Notes under the pieces: generated by a model
Databases searched by the model: none
The model's input: only the letters and a program-made list of their open reading frames with translations
Told to the model about the DNA's origin: nothing
Assembly: GCA_003427395.1 (NCBI GenBank)
Contig: BFEA01000108.1
Coordinates: forward strand, 703,365-734,814
Origin: Chara braunii
Lineage: Eukaryota > Streptophyta > Charophyceae > Charales > Characeae
Direction of reading: 5' to 3'
DNA length: 31,450 nucleotides
Part shown: positions 9,564-19,499 of the stretch, piece after piece
Position numbering within the stretch: position 1 is the stretch's first letter
How the letters are laid out: every line of letters begins with the position of its first letter
Translations under genes and position numbers: made by a program

Positions 9564-12500
9564 ATGGCCGACCTTGATCTACGATCCATTAATGTAAATG
9601 GTCTTGCGTCGAGCAAACCTGAAAAACGTCAGGCCATCTGGGACCATCTTAAATGAGTAGGAGGCACACGATGGCCGGACATCACCTGCATCCAGGAAAC
9701 CCACCTACAAGACACCCCGGAGCACAACAGAGCACATAAGATGGTTTGGCCTCACACAGCGTTCAGAGCCCACGCACCCAGACCAGGTTCGGCAGGAGTA
9801 GCAATCTGGGTCCCTCCGGACTCCAAATTTCAGCCAGTTCACTGGGTCGTAGATGAGGAAGAGGGACGGTGGGTACCGGTCCTCGGTATGCTGAAACTGG
9901 AACTACTATGCATACTCTGTATTTACTCACCCAGCACCGTTGGCGAACGAAGGGAATTTCTGGGGAAGCTGGCCACACAAGTGCCGGAGGGCATCCCCCG
10001 AGTCATAGCAAGGGACTTTAATGCTACCCCCGACAAGTCCTTGGACAGACGGAACGACCAAGAATCCCCTTCCTTCGCTGCAATGGAAGATGAACGAATG
10101 ATAGCCGAACTCTGTGAATCACTTTCAATCTTCGACTCCTTTCGCCAATTACATCCTCAGGCGCGTTCCTTTACATGCGTAAGGGATAGCGACCCAGCAC
10201 GTCTGTCAAAATCCAGGATTGACCTCATTCTTATCTCCAACGATCTAGAAGGAGCATTGCGCTGGTCGCTAATTCTCCCGCAGAACCCGCACCCAGGGCT
10301 AGATCATAAGACATGTGGAATTATACTAACAACGAGAAAAAGGCTAGATCAGGGTCCTGACTTTTATAAGCTAAACACCTCCCTGCTTAAAGATCCAACC
10401 TTCACGCAGATGATCCGTGGCGAATGGAACTTCTGGCGTCAACAAAATCATCTGTTCGACTCACATCTAACTTGGTTTAATAATGGTCTAATCTATCTAG
10501 CAAAAAAGTGCAAGGATCTTTCCAAAGCCAAGGCAGCCCAACGACAACAGCAAGAGATGTCTACCCACAAAGAACTAATAACCCTGGAACAACAGGCAGA
10601 TTCACAATCTCTCACCACCACTATCCAAGATATTAAGGACCGCCTTTTACAATACGCATTACATAGATGGCAAGGAATAAGAATTCGGGGAAAAATGACC
10701 AAATTTGCTCAGGAAGCTACCATGGATACCCACTTCTTCTCCATGGCCACAGCGCGGGCTAAATGTACAGTCATAGAAGCCCTTTTTGACCCAAACAACG
10801 ACGGAATCATAGCTACGGACACAGCACACTGCACACTAATTACTAGGACCTTTTTCAAACAGCTCTACACGTCCCAAATCCCACCCTCCTAAAAGGAAAA
10901 AAGGGACAGGGAACTGGAGGAGTTCTTAGTACCAATGGATCGGCACCTCTCCCCATAACAGCGAGAACAACTGGAGGAAACCCTGTCTAAAAACGAAATA
11001 TGGGCAGCACTCCTCCAAATGAAAGAGGAAAAAACCCCCGGCATAGACGGATTCCCTAAGGAATTTTGGGAAATCATGTGGCCAGATTTGAGTTCGGACC
11101 TATGGGAGTATTATCAGGAGGTGTGGAATGTCGGGGAAATGGGAGAAATTGTGGGTAAGGGGGTGCTATCACTTCTATACAAAAAAGGCGACAAAATGAA
11201 CATCAGGAATTATAGACCTATCACTCTACTCACAGTAGTCTATAAGATGGTGGCCAAAGCGCTGACACATCGTATGGCATCTGTCCTGGAAGATGTCATA
11301 CACACGGCTCAGACATGGTTCATGATCGGAAGAAATATACAAGAAAACATCTTACTAGTTAATGAGGTGGTCCAACTAGCCCAACGGAATAAAGCAAACG
11401 CGACCATTATATTCATTGACTTCAAAAAAGCATACGACCACGTTGACTGGAAATTTTTGGACAAATGCTTCGCAAGAATGAACTTTGGACTGATCTTTCG
11501 CCGATGGGTTAGGATCCTTCATCATAATGCCACCACCTGTGTGCAGGTCAACGGGTCGATAACGCCCCCCTTCGAGCTTCAGAGGTCTGTAAGACAAGGG
11601 GATCCCATTGCACCCTATCTCTTCTTGGTAATAATGGAAGCACTCTCGGCCAACCTCAGGCATAACAAGAACCTCTCTCGTATAAAGATCACAAACATCC
11701 CGGAGGAGGCAGTACCGATCTGTTCCCTTTTTGTTGATGACCTCACTATAATGTTGGAAGCGACAGACCGTAATATGGAAGAAATCCAAATTCTCATGAA
11801 CCAGTTCTGTCGGCTCTCCGATATGGCAGTAAATTGGGGGCAGAAGACGGTAGGATGGTGGATGCACCAGCAAGGAGGAAGGCCTCCAGAAAACCCGCGA
11901 ATCACATGGCTCCCCCTGGAAGACCCCTTGAGGGTTTTGGGAACCCTCATTATAGCAAAAGGGAAGCCGGCAACCAACGATGACTGGCTGACAGGACCAG
12001 CAACCGCCAGACTAAAACAATGAAATAAAAAGCACACATCGTTATTTGGGCGGGCCTTGGTCATTAATAATGTGGTTCTGGCCACACTTTGGTACAAATC
12101 GATTATATGGCCCATGAGCGACGGGGGGCTAAGGTCACTAAAACAGCAACTAGCATCTTTCCTTTGGAGAGGGGACAGTAATACCCCCCACGCAATTAGT
12201 CGAGTAGCTTGGGACTCACTGATCCAGCCCAAGACCAGAGGAGGGCTAGGAATTGTGGACCCGGCCACGCAATCCCAGACCCTTACACTTCGCTGGCTTC
12301 AGCACATTATCTTCTCTCCGTCCTCCCCGTGCCCCCCCCCTGGCTCTGGCACAAATCGCTGCCCTAGCACCTGAGGCCCCCTCAGAGACTGACCCCCTGG
12401 TATGGCTACAAGACAGATACTGAAGGCTTCCAAGGAAAGATAAGAATGGGAACCCCGCAAGCACACATTGGTTGCGCTTACTTCGCACATGGAGAAAGCT

Positions 12501-14041
12501 CCCGCCGCCTGACCGACCCAACCCGGATCGATGGGAAGAAATCTTCAGACAACCGCTATTTGGGAATCGATTGATTACGGATGCCTTGGGTCAGGTAAGA
12601 TGCAGCTCAGATGCCCCTTGGAAAGGTTGGGTTAAACATGGTGCTTGCAGGGTAGGGGATCTGTGGGACATAGAGGCAAGATGTTGGAAGAGCTCAGAAA
12701 GGATGCGGGCATGGTTACGCTACTGCCATCTCACAGAATCGGCGCTAAACGAACTCATTGAAAGTTTCCCTCTCCAATGGTATACCATCCTTCGAAAAGG
12801 GCCTCAATTGAGAGAAGGAGATTGAGTTTGCCTACCCGATCACAAGGGAAGAGATAGGACAAGTACATATTGCAGACCAATCACAGACCCTAATTGAGAT
12901 TTTCTCCGTCCAAAAGGATGACACTCTACGGGGCAGCCAGGATCCTTTTATCTGGAAGGACATATCGAACATATATCGCATCAGAGTCCTGGACAACGGC
13001 AGAGGACGATGTGCCTACCGCCTAACAACTCCGATTGAGGATCTCCCGTTCGACCCTGACGAGTGGCATTGGTCCCAGGAAGCCACGACAAGACAAGGGC
13101 CGACAAAACAACTAACACTTCACAATCTAAAAACCAAATCAGCCTATCGTATGCTCCGTCCCAAACGAAGATCGCGGGAGACGGTTGAGGACAGGTGGCA
13201 TCGACACCTCAACGTGGACCGAGACTTGCTCAAGTCGATCCGTTGGTTCGCTCAACTTAGGAGTAGACCCGCTAAGACCTCGGCCCTTCAGTGTCAAATA
13301 GCACACCAATGCCTGCCTACAAACAACTGGTTGATAGATCACACTCGGTTGGAGCAGCAAGGTCGGGCGTTACCCTAGTGCCATAGTTGTCTCATGGGCT
13401 ACCCGGGGAGGAAAAGGGCCGAAACAATTGAACATATCTTCCTCCAATGCCCAGCTTCGGTTTTGCTCAAGAGGGTTTGGGACAGGATCTGGCGACATAT
13501 TGTCCCCGGTGCAGAATGGCCATGGGAATGGAGGGCTATATTACTAGGTCATTACCCCCTGATTCGGGGAGACACATTCAAGGAGAACATGTTTCATTTG
13601 GGCAGGCGGGCGGTCCTGTGGGTCATCTGGTGGAAACGTTGCATTTTGGAAATGGAAGGGGCAAGGGTTGAAGAAGGAGAAGTCACAGAACAATTACGCC
13701 TATTAGTCCAATATGAAATTGCTGCCCAGTGGAAGGCGGCCAGAGACAAACTTGACCAAATGAATTCCTGGTCTGACATCAACAGGATCATCTCCCGATT
13801 CAGTCAGGATTGGTTGGGAGGGGAAAGAAAAGGATGGGTGGCGGAGGTAAGATGGTCTGAGAATTGCCAGCAGGGAGGAGAGCTGCAGGAAGGACACCGG
13901 ACGGAGATAGCAAGAGATTATCAGCTGATCTTCCATGAGTGGACCAACCTCGATCCCGGCGAGAGGTTACGCCCCGCTCAAGAATTTGCAGACCCCTTCC
14001 CCCCCCACCCACTGGCACTGGAAGAGGTCCTCCCCCCATGA
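9564..14041 (+). pseudogene. LINE family A ORF2: endonuclease / reverse transcriptase / zf-RVT, disrupted
   Basis: ATG at 9564. Endonuclease (residues 1-250): SINVNGL (N10/N12), TCIQETHL (E45), ARDFNATPD (D151), SRIDLIL (D220) and GLDHK (H248) correspond to the APE catalytic set. RT (about 486-830): TPGIDGFPKEF, NYRPITLL, motif A FIDFKKAYD (D at 11418-11420), motif B RQGDPIAPYLF and motif C FVDD (DD at 11736-11741) are all present. Downstream come the conserved SLFGRALVINN and RVAWDSLIQPK segments. zf-RVT (13240-13500) has CLPTNNWL, CHSC and ETIEHIFLQC. Lesions: TGA 9654, TAA 10890, TAA 10956, TGA 12021, frameshift at the C run 12332-12340, TGA 12421, frameshift between 12812 and 12825, TAG 13376. 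The catalytic residues survive while the frame does not. Confidence 0.92.
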
Positions 14042-14393
14042 GCACAGTAACCCAGTCCGGTGAAACCGGCCCGGCTCAGTTACTTCTGCTCTGATTTTTT
14101 CCGTCCACTTTCTGGCCACTTGATCCTGCCCTCTTCTTCGGTGGTCCCCTACTCCTGCTTCCTTCTGTTCTCTACTGATCTCTGCCTCCTTCTGTTCCTT
14201 CTCTGCTTTTGGTCCACTTTCTGGCTACCTCTGCCCTCTTCTTCTGTGGTCCCCTACTCCTGCTCCCTTCTTTCTCTTCTGATCTCTGCCCCCTTCTATT
14301 CCTTTTCTGGTTGTCTATCCCTGTTTATCCCTGTTTATCCCTGTTTATCCCTGAGCATTTCTGTTCACCTCTGTCTATTCTGTCCCCGCCAAC
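14042..14393 (+). repeat. pyrimidine-rich tandem repeats in LINE A 3' region
   Basis: T/C-rich sequence directly after the ORF2 stop. A 109-bp unit starting CCACTTTCTGGC is repeated (14105 and 14214), sharing CTCTTCTTC(G/T)GTGGTCCCC. It is followed by a perfect 10-bp repeat TATCCCTGTT, about 3.8 copies, at 14316-14353. A short simple repeat instead of poly-A could be the true 3' end of the element, but sequence continues beyond it, so this is not certain. Confidence 0.75.
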
Positions 14394-14673
14394 ACAAGTC
14401 CAGTCTAATGGTGAGTAGAGCGACAGCAGCAGATGGACACACTGCAGGATTGGTTGGATGAACAGCACCGATCCGGGACTCTGGACCCGGTTTCCAGCAT
14501 TAGCAATGTATTGTCTGTTTCAGCTTTTCGGTTACAAGTTCGGTCTAGTGGTCAGCAGAGGGACCACAGCAGATGGATACACTGCAGGATCGGTAGGATG
14601 AACAGCACTGATATGGGACGCTGGACCCGGTTTCCAGCCTGGGAAATGTACTGTCTGTCCCAGCCTTCTGATA
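14394..14673 (+). repeat. 140-bp tandem duplication containing the fold-back terminus
   Basis: Two units exactly 140 bp apart (14394 and 14534) share ACAAGT(C/T)C(A/G)GTCTA, CAGCAGATGGA(C/T)ACACTGCAGGAT and GGATGAACAGCAC, followed by the terminal motif GGGAC(T/G)CTGGACCCGG at 14475 and 14615 and by AATGTA(T/C)TGTCTG. A partial third start (GGATGAACAGCAC) is at about 14704. The terminus is therefore part of a tandemly arranged module here, not of a simple two-ended element. Confidence 0.85.
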
Positions 14674-14945
14674 GTCCCAAATATAAAGAGGCACCAGCTT
14701 GACAGGATGAACAGCACAAACTCTTCAGTATTCTTCTGTATCTCTGTATCTCTCCAAAGGATTTCAGCTAATTTCAGCTAATTTTCACTGCAGCCTGGTT
14801 TTCTATTGCTTCAATGGGCGCCATGAGGATAGAGGGTGGACGGCAGAGGCTAGGGGATGGAGGGGGACTCCACCGGTGCCCCCCGGTGGCCCCCCCCAAT
14901 ACCCGACCCTGCTGCAGTTTAGGAATGGAAGAGTAGAGTGGAGAT
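14674..14945. other. unassigned spacer within the fold-back terminus array
   Basis: Holds a partial GGATGAACAGCAC repeat, a TTTCAGCTAA duplication (about 14761-14783) and a C/G-rich CCACCGGTGCCCCCCGGTGG palindromic patch near 14872. No gene. Confidence 0.4.
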
Positions 14946-14969
14946 GGGACGCTGGACCCGGTTTCCAGC
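14946..14969 (+). mobile_element. fold-back family terminal motif
   Basis: GGGACGCTGGACCCGG followed by TTTCCAGC, matching the outer 24 bp of the complete element at 19047-19367. After it the sequence diverges to ACCATGGCG, so only the outer tip is present. The next copy is 73 bp downstream. Confidence 0.8.
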
Positions 14970-15018
14970 ACCATGGCGTCACTCTCATTGATGTACTGTG
15001 TGGCAAAGATGTACTTTT

Positions 15019-15071
15019 GGGACGCTGGACCCGGTTTCCAGCAGGTGTTGCTCCCCACCAATAGATGGAGC
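15019..15071 (+). mobile_element. fold-back family terminus, running into the assembly gap
   Basis: A full-length terminal module: the 24-bp tip, then AGGTGTTGCTCCCCACC and AATAGATGGAGC up to the N run. It is identical over this length to the module at 17507 except for one base in the tip. The interior of this element is probably inside the gap. Confidence 0.85.
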
Positions 15072-15766
15072 NNNNNNNNNNNNNNNNNNNNNNNNNNNNN
15101 NNNNNNNNNNNNNNNNNNNNNNNNNNNNNNNNNNNNNNNNNNNNNNNNNNNNNNNNNNNNNNNNNNNNNNNNNNNNNNNNNNNNNNNNNNNNNNNNNNNN
15201 NNNNNNNNNNNNNNNNNNNNNNNNNNNNNNNNNNNNNNNNNNNNNNNNNNNNNNNNNNNNNNNNNNNNNNNNNNNNNNNNNNNNNNNNNNNNNNNNNNNN
15301 NNNNNNNNNNNNNNNNNNNNNNNNNNNNNNNNNNNNNNNNNNNNNNNNNNNNNNNNNNNNNNNNNNNNNNNNNNNNNNNNNNNNNNNNNNNNNNNNNNNN
15401 NNNNNNNNNNNNNNNNNNNNNNNNNNNNNNNNNNNNNNNNNNNNNNNNNNNNNNNNNNNNNNNNNNNNNNNNNNNNNNNNNNNNNNNNNNNNNNNNNNNN
15501 NNNNNNNNNNNNNNNNNNNNNNNNNNNNNNNNNNNNNNNNNNNNNNNNNNNNNNNNNNNNNNNNNNNNNNNNNNNNNNNNNNNNNNNNNNNNNNNNNNNN
15601 NNNNNNNNNNNNNNNNNNNNNNNNNNNNNNNNNNNNNNNNNNNNNNNNNNNNNNNNNNNNNNNNNNNNNNNNNNNNNNNNNNNNNNNNNNNNNNNNNNNN
15701 NNNNNNNNNNNNNNNNNNNNNNNNNNNNNNNNNNNNNNNNNNNNNNNNNNNNNNNNNNNNNNNNNN
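15072..15766. other. assembly gap (695 N)
   Basis: Unsequenced. Long frames reported across it are artefacts. The left edge is a fold-back terminus and the right edge is a 20-A run (15776-15795), so the gap probably covers a repetitive or palindromic element that resisted assembly. Confidence 1.
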
Positions 15767-16594
15767 CCCCCAGCCAAAAAAAAAAAAAAAAAAAAGATCC
15801 CGCTCTTCGTGAACTCCTTGAACTACTACCGGTCATGATTTTCGTGACCGGTGACCGGCCCGCGTTCACCGAACCCATGAACAGTGAACGGGGGTACGAC
15901 ACTGTAGGATACTACTACGGCCGTGCCTCTCCCTCCCTTCCCAACATGACCCCAACATGGCGCCCCAAACAATCACAAAATGGCAGGCCCCCTTCCAAAA
16001 TGGCGGGATGTGTAATCCCACCGTCTATGTGTGAGATGATCTACAATTCGCAGTGGTCCCACAGTCCCACACGTAGTAGGAAACTAAACTACACGGGTGC
16101 ATGTGGGACGAGAGGGCCCGAGACCCCTGCACAATTCTTCTTTCGTATCTTGGCCACCGAAAGAAGGGAGGCTTCTCCGGTAGTATTCCCATTAGGAGCC
16201 CCGTGCTTCACTACACCTCTACCGGGCCAAACACGGAACGCGTTGACAGTGCTCAATCAGGACACTGTCCTGGGTCATCACGTACACAATGGGCTACTTT
16301 CCCAGCCTCCGCAGGCGGCACGATCCTCTCCCATGCCAACGCAAATGTTGCCACCCATGCCGTCTGTCTCCCCCCCGGCTGCCCCGTCCCCCCCTGCCCC
16401 CGCTGCCCTCGAGCCCTCCCCCTATCACCCCTCCACCGCCCTCATCCTTCTCGAGAAGCTCTCCTCTGCCCTCCTTTTCCCCCTCTCCCTCCCCACCCTT
16501 GCCCCCACTCGGGTCCCTGACACCAATGTCCTCTTACCTTCCTCCCCTCCCCCTGGCCTCTCCACCCAACACCCCCTCACCCCGCTACCCCCCT
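15767..16594 (+). other. open stretch, Pro/Ser-rich, uncharacterised
   Basis: From the gap edge the plus strand is open in one frame to 17154. The part to 16330 is unique-looking, with CAAAATGGC repeated near 15977 and 16000 and a GACAGTG/CACTGTC inverted repeat near 16245-16267. 16330-16600 is C-rich and would encode Pro/Ser/Leu low complexity, like the C-rich blocks after the LINE B copies. No domain is recognised, and I cannot tell an exon from chance. Confidence 0.3.
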
Positions 16595-17154
16595 GCCCAG
16601 AACACATGGTCGGGCCAACCGTATCGAGTACACATCAGCAGGTGATCCCACGCAACAAGGATGGGACTGTAACAACTACAAGGCACCTCAAGGATGACAT
16701 TGCCTCTTCGGGACAACAGCTGCAAGGAAGCGGGACATCGGTTCATACGGATTGCTGGCATGTGGGCAACTGGCTCAGAAGGCTCTGTAGTTCTACCCGC
16801 CAAAATCTCTCTTTCGTAGATGAGCCCAACAGCCTGTTGGTGTCACAAATGCATGCTACCTCCTCCGCTCCCTCCCTGCCCAGAAGACATGGTCGGGCCA
16901 GCCGAATTGAGTACACATCAGCAGGTGATCCCACTGAACAAGGATGGGACTGTAACAACTACAAGGCACTTCAAGGATGTCACTGGTTCTTCTGGACAAC
17001 AGCAGCAACGAAGCGGGACATCGGTTCGTACGGATTGCTGGCATGTGGGCAACTGGCTCAGAAGGCTCTGTTGTTCTACCAGCCAAAAATCTCTTTTGTA
17101 GATGAGTCCGACAGCCTGTTGGTGTCACAAATGCATGCTACATCCTCTACCTGA
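16595..17154 (+). pseudogene. 283-bp tandem duplication with a possible decayed BED-type zinc finger
   Basis: Two copies start at 16595 and 16878 and end with TGCATGCTAC at about 16860 and 17141; they are roughly 90% alike. The duplication is 283 bp at the start and 282 at the end, so the two copies are read in different frames except at their ends. In the second copy the frame reads IEYTSAGDPTEQGWDCNNYK, later TTAATKRDIGSYGLLACG. This spacing (W-x-C-x2-Y, then GTT-like, then Y and C) resembles a BED finger (C-x2-C...H...C) in which C became Y and H became Y, both possible by one transition. BED fingers are common at the N terminus of hAT transposases. The match is by eye and weak; it could be another zinc-binding remnant or noncoding. 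Confidence 0.35.
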
Positions 17155-17506
17155 ACTCAGGATACTGGACCATTCCATTACTTACCATAGGCTGTAAGGC
17201 AGGTTAGCAACACAGATTACTGTGCAAGTCATGCTGGAAGAACTTTTTCAGCAAGAGAACTCGGTAGCTTACTGGTAACATAATGACTGTCACTACAAAA
17301 GCACGTTGGTTTCTCGTAGTTGTAGCTGGGGCAATAGTGCATACCACCTCTCAGCAAGGGAAGTCTGATTGGCATGCCGCGCAGGCCACTGTGCACCTCT
17401 ACTGGCCGAACTTCATTCAGAACAGGTAAGCTCGGTAGCTGGGTAGCTTGCTAGCTCGATGTTGTCACAACTGCATGATTGATCACATGAATGAGTACAA
17501 CGTTCA
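17155..17506. other. unassigned region
   Basis: No gene seen. Contains a local run of AGCTCGGTAGCTGGGTAGCTTGCTAGCTCG (in pieces) near 17427-17458 and a TGTTGTCACAACTGCATGA phrase that resembles the end of the 283-bp duplication upstream. Confidence 0.35.
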
Positions 17507-17563
17507 GGGACGCTGGACCCGATTTCCAGCAGGTGTTGCTCCCCACCAATAGATGGAGCCTCC
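17507..17563 (+). mobile_element. fold-back family terminus (plus orientation)
   Basis: Complete terminal module from GGGACGCTGGACCCGA through AATAGATGGAGCCTCC. The following 60 bp (CGGCGGTGCTAGCGGTG ... AGCACCCCTAGC) form a GCTAG/CTAGC imperfect hairpin, then a 62-A run. No matching right end is seen nearby, so it is a solo or half element joined to poly-A. Confidence 0.85.
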
Positions 17564-17619
17564 CCGGCGGTGCTAGCGGTGTCTGCTCTTACCAGCACCC
17601 CTAGCTTCCGCTTGGCTGT

Positions 17620-17624
<5 letters not shown>

Positions 17625-17686
<62 letters not shown>
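17625..17686 (+). repeat. poly-A tract, 62 bp, with GAAA tail
   Basis: Uninterrupted A run followed by GAAAGAAAGAAAAAAAAGG. It sits 61 bp after a fold-back terminus. It could be the poly-A end of a retroposed sequence or a microsatellite expansion; no target duplication was found. Confidence 0.95.
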
Positions 17687-17688
<2 letters not shown>

Positions 17689-18240
17689 AAGAAAGAAAAA
17701 AAAGGAGCCCCGTGTCTGCTGTGGATGAGGTTCTTGCTCCTGTTGAATCCCAACCTGTCCTCATTTTCTGTTGTCTGGCACATCCGGCCCCCATTCTCCA
17801 CCCAGGTAGTGTCTCTGCTGCTGCTTACCGGTATCTTCGCCTGGCGAGGACTTGACTGTAGCAGCTGCATGTGAGTGGGTGTAATGGCTCAATGATGATC
17901 ATTGCAACAACCAAGCCAAAACTTAGTGTGAAAGACAGCCTCAAAGCCAAACAAGCTTAAAGAAAGGAGGAGGAGGAGAAGAGGAAGAAGAAAAAGAAGA
18001 AGACGAAGAAGACGAAGAAGTGGCTACGGATTTCATTGCAAGTCTGTAATGTGCCCATCTTTTGAGGACGAGAGTGAGAGTGAGTGTCAGAATTGGCGGT
18101 GTGTCATTTCTGAGTGGTCTCCTCTCCATCCTCACTAGTTGGTGACACATTGCCTTCCCTCTCCTTTTTGTCCACCACCACCTCTGTCTCCTCTTTATCC
18201 ACCATCTCCTTGCCCTTCACATGCTTGTCATGCGCTCTGA
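17687..18240. other. unassigned region with a GAA/GAG purine tract
   Basis: A purine-only tract of GGAGGAGG, GAAGAAG and GACGAAGAAG units covers about 17959-18021. Minus-strand frames over it give only Ser runs. Nothing else is recognised. Confidence 0.5.
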
Positions 18241-18455
18241 AGATGAGGTTGTTTACTAAAGCAGCTTATCGTCTTGGACGGCAGCTGCGGGTCACATGTT
18301 CATCCAAATGTGGGGGGTGATAAAGATGAGTCCCTTTCCTAATTAAAAATAGCTTATCAAGATGAGTCATTTACTAATTAAAAATAGCTTATCTACTTGG
18401 ATGGAGGCTGGGGTTCAGTTGTTCAGCCAAATGTGGGGGATGGAGAGTTTACCGC
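18241..18455 (+). repeat. local tandem duplication
   Basis: AGATGAG ... TACTAA ... AGCTTATC occurs three times (18241, about 18324, 18360), two of them with the block CTAATTAAAAATAGCTTATC. A longer unit CTTGGA(C/T)GG ... CATCCAAATGTGGGGG / CAGCCAAATGTGGGGG is repeated about 123 bp apart. Noncoding. Confidence 0.8.
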
Positions 18456-19046
18456 ACAGTGTGAGTTGATGATCATAGGAGCCGGACCGGTGTGCAAAGT
18501 CCCTGCAAATGTCAGGGGTGACCTTTACAAAAAAAAAAGAAAAAAACTTGGGCCAGCTCGGAGTTAACATTTATGTCGCATTGTCACACCGTAGTCCATG
18601 TAAAACCCGTGTGATCAGACAGTGCAACTGTGTGAGACTGGTGGCCCATCCTCCTGGGCCCTGGGGCACTGGCCCAGATAACCTGCAGCGATATTCCATA
18701 GGCACATGTTTGTCCTGGCGAATCTGGACGTAACACAGCATTGAAAGAAAAAAAAAAAAAAAAAAAAAAAAAAGATGGAGCAGGTAAAAGCCAGGTGTTT
18801 GGGTCCTCGCAGCGGGAGCAATTTATCGACAGGGGGAAAGCTTTTCCTCTGCAGGGGGGGAAAGAAGGGGTTGATCTTCAGTGGCATGCTGGAAAGCCTC
18901 TTTTTCTTTTTTTTTTTTAATGCATGGCAGGGGCTTTCAGCCTCATATATACTAATACAGATTATGTGGATCGTACAAATGCACTTGCACAGGAATGGAC
19001 TCGTGACATGGCCACATCACACAAACAATTCACATATCATTGTACA
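18456..19046. other. unassigned region with poly-A (18748-18773)
   Basis: A 26-A run and smaller A and T runs near 18530 and 18901-18919. A palindromic CTGGGCCCTGGGGCACTGGCCCAG-like patch lies near 18653-18676. No gene recognised. Confidence 0.45.
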
Positions 19047-19367
19047 GGGATGCTGGACGTGATTTCCAGCAGGTGACGCTCCCCACCAATAGATGGAGCC
19101 TTCACCGCTGGGATCCACTTGAAGGGACTGCTCTTCATCACCTCGTCAAGTGGCCTTCCCGCAAACGAAGTTTGCCCCAAAAAAAATTAAAAAACGTGTC
19201 ATGGTTTCTTTTGTATGTTTCCTTTTTTCCCCCCCCCAGAAAATACTCAATGAGAGGGGGCGGTCACTTGCAGGGCTGATGGAAGCAGCCCTTGCAAGTG
19301 GTCCCCGTTGGAGGGCTCCATCTCTTTGTGGGGAGCAGCACTTGCTGGAAATGGGGTCCAGCGTCCC
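19047..19367. mobile_element. complete fold-back (long-TIR) element, 321 bp
   Basis: The left arm starts GGGATGCTGGACGTGATTTC (19047) and the right arm ends with the complementary GGGTCCAGCGTCCC (19367). The arms match over about 110 bp with scattered changes, leaving a non-repetitive centre of about 95 bp that includes a C/T run. Each arm holds a nested hairpin; on the right it is CACTTGCAGGGCTG against CAGCCCTTGCAAGTG (19265-19300). No coding sequence, so non-autonomous. No clear target-site duplication: flanks are ...TTGTACA and AGAGAATAC... . The superfamily is therefore unknown. At least eight partial or complete termini of this family lie elsewhere in the window. Confidence 0.85.
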
Positions 19368-19499
19368 AGAGAATACAAATCGACAGGCACTTTGCAAAAA
19401 GCACATTTATGAATGGCTATCAACTGAGCTAGCACTTGGGCCGACAGATCGGCTGTGCTTGCACTGTGGTTTCTTGACACTTCTGCTTTTCTCAGTCCT

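Larger units (their letters stand above)
7085..14393 (+). mobile_element. LINE family A: near full-length, inactivated L1-like retrotransposon
   Basis: A two-ORF non-LTR retrotransposon about 7.3 kb long. ORF1 (about 7085-9480) has a DUF4283-like region and a CCHC knuckle. ORF2 (9564-14041) has APE-type endonuclease, reverse transcriptase and a C-terminal zf-RVT region in the order typical of plant L1-type LINEs. An 83-bp spacer separates the ORFs. A pyrimidine-rich 3' region with internal tandem repeats follows. At least ten in-frame stops and three frameshifts (two at poly-C tracts) make it non-autonomous now. The exact 5' and 3' borders and target-site duplications were not found. Confidence 0.88.

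Noticed and set aside
7085-14041. TAA/TAG read as glutamine (as in some green algae) instead of pseudogene stops
   Set aside because: TGA also interrupts the same frames, frameshifts are present, and CAA/CAG are used freely, so ordinary decay is simpler.
14803-17154. Very long open frames on both strands across the N run
   Set aside because: They are open only because N codons are not stops; the informative parts are short.
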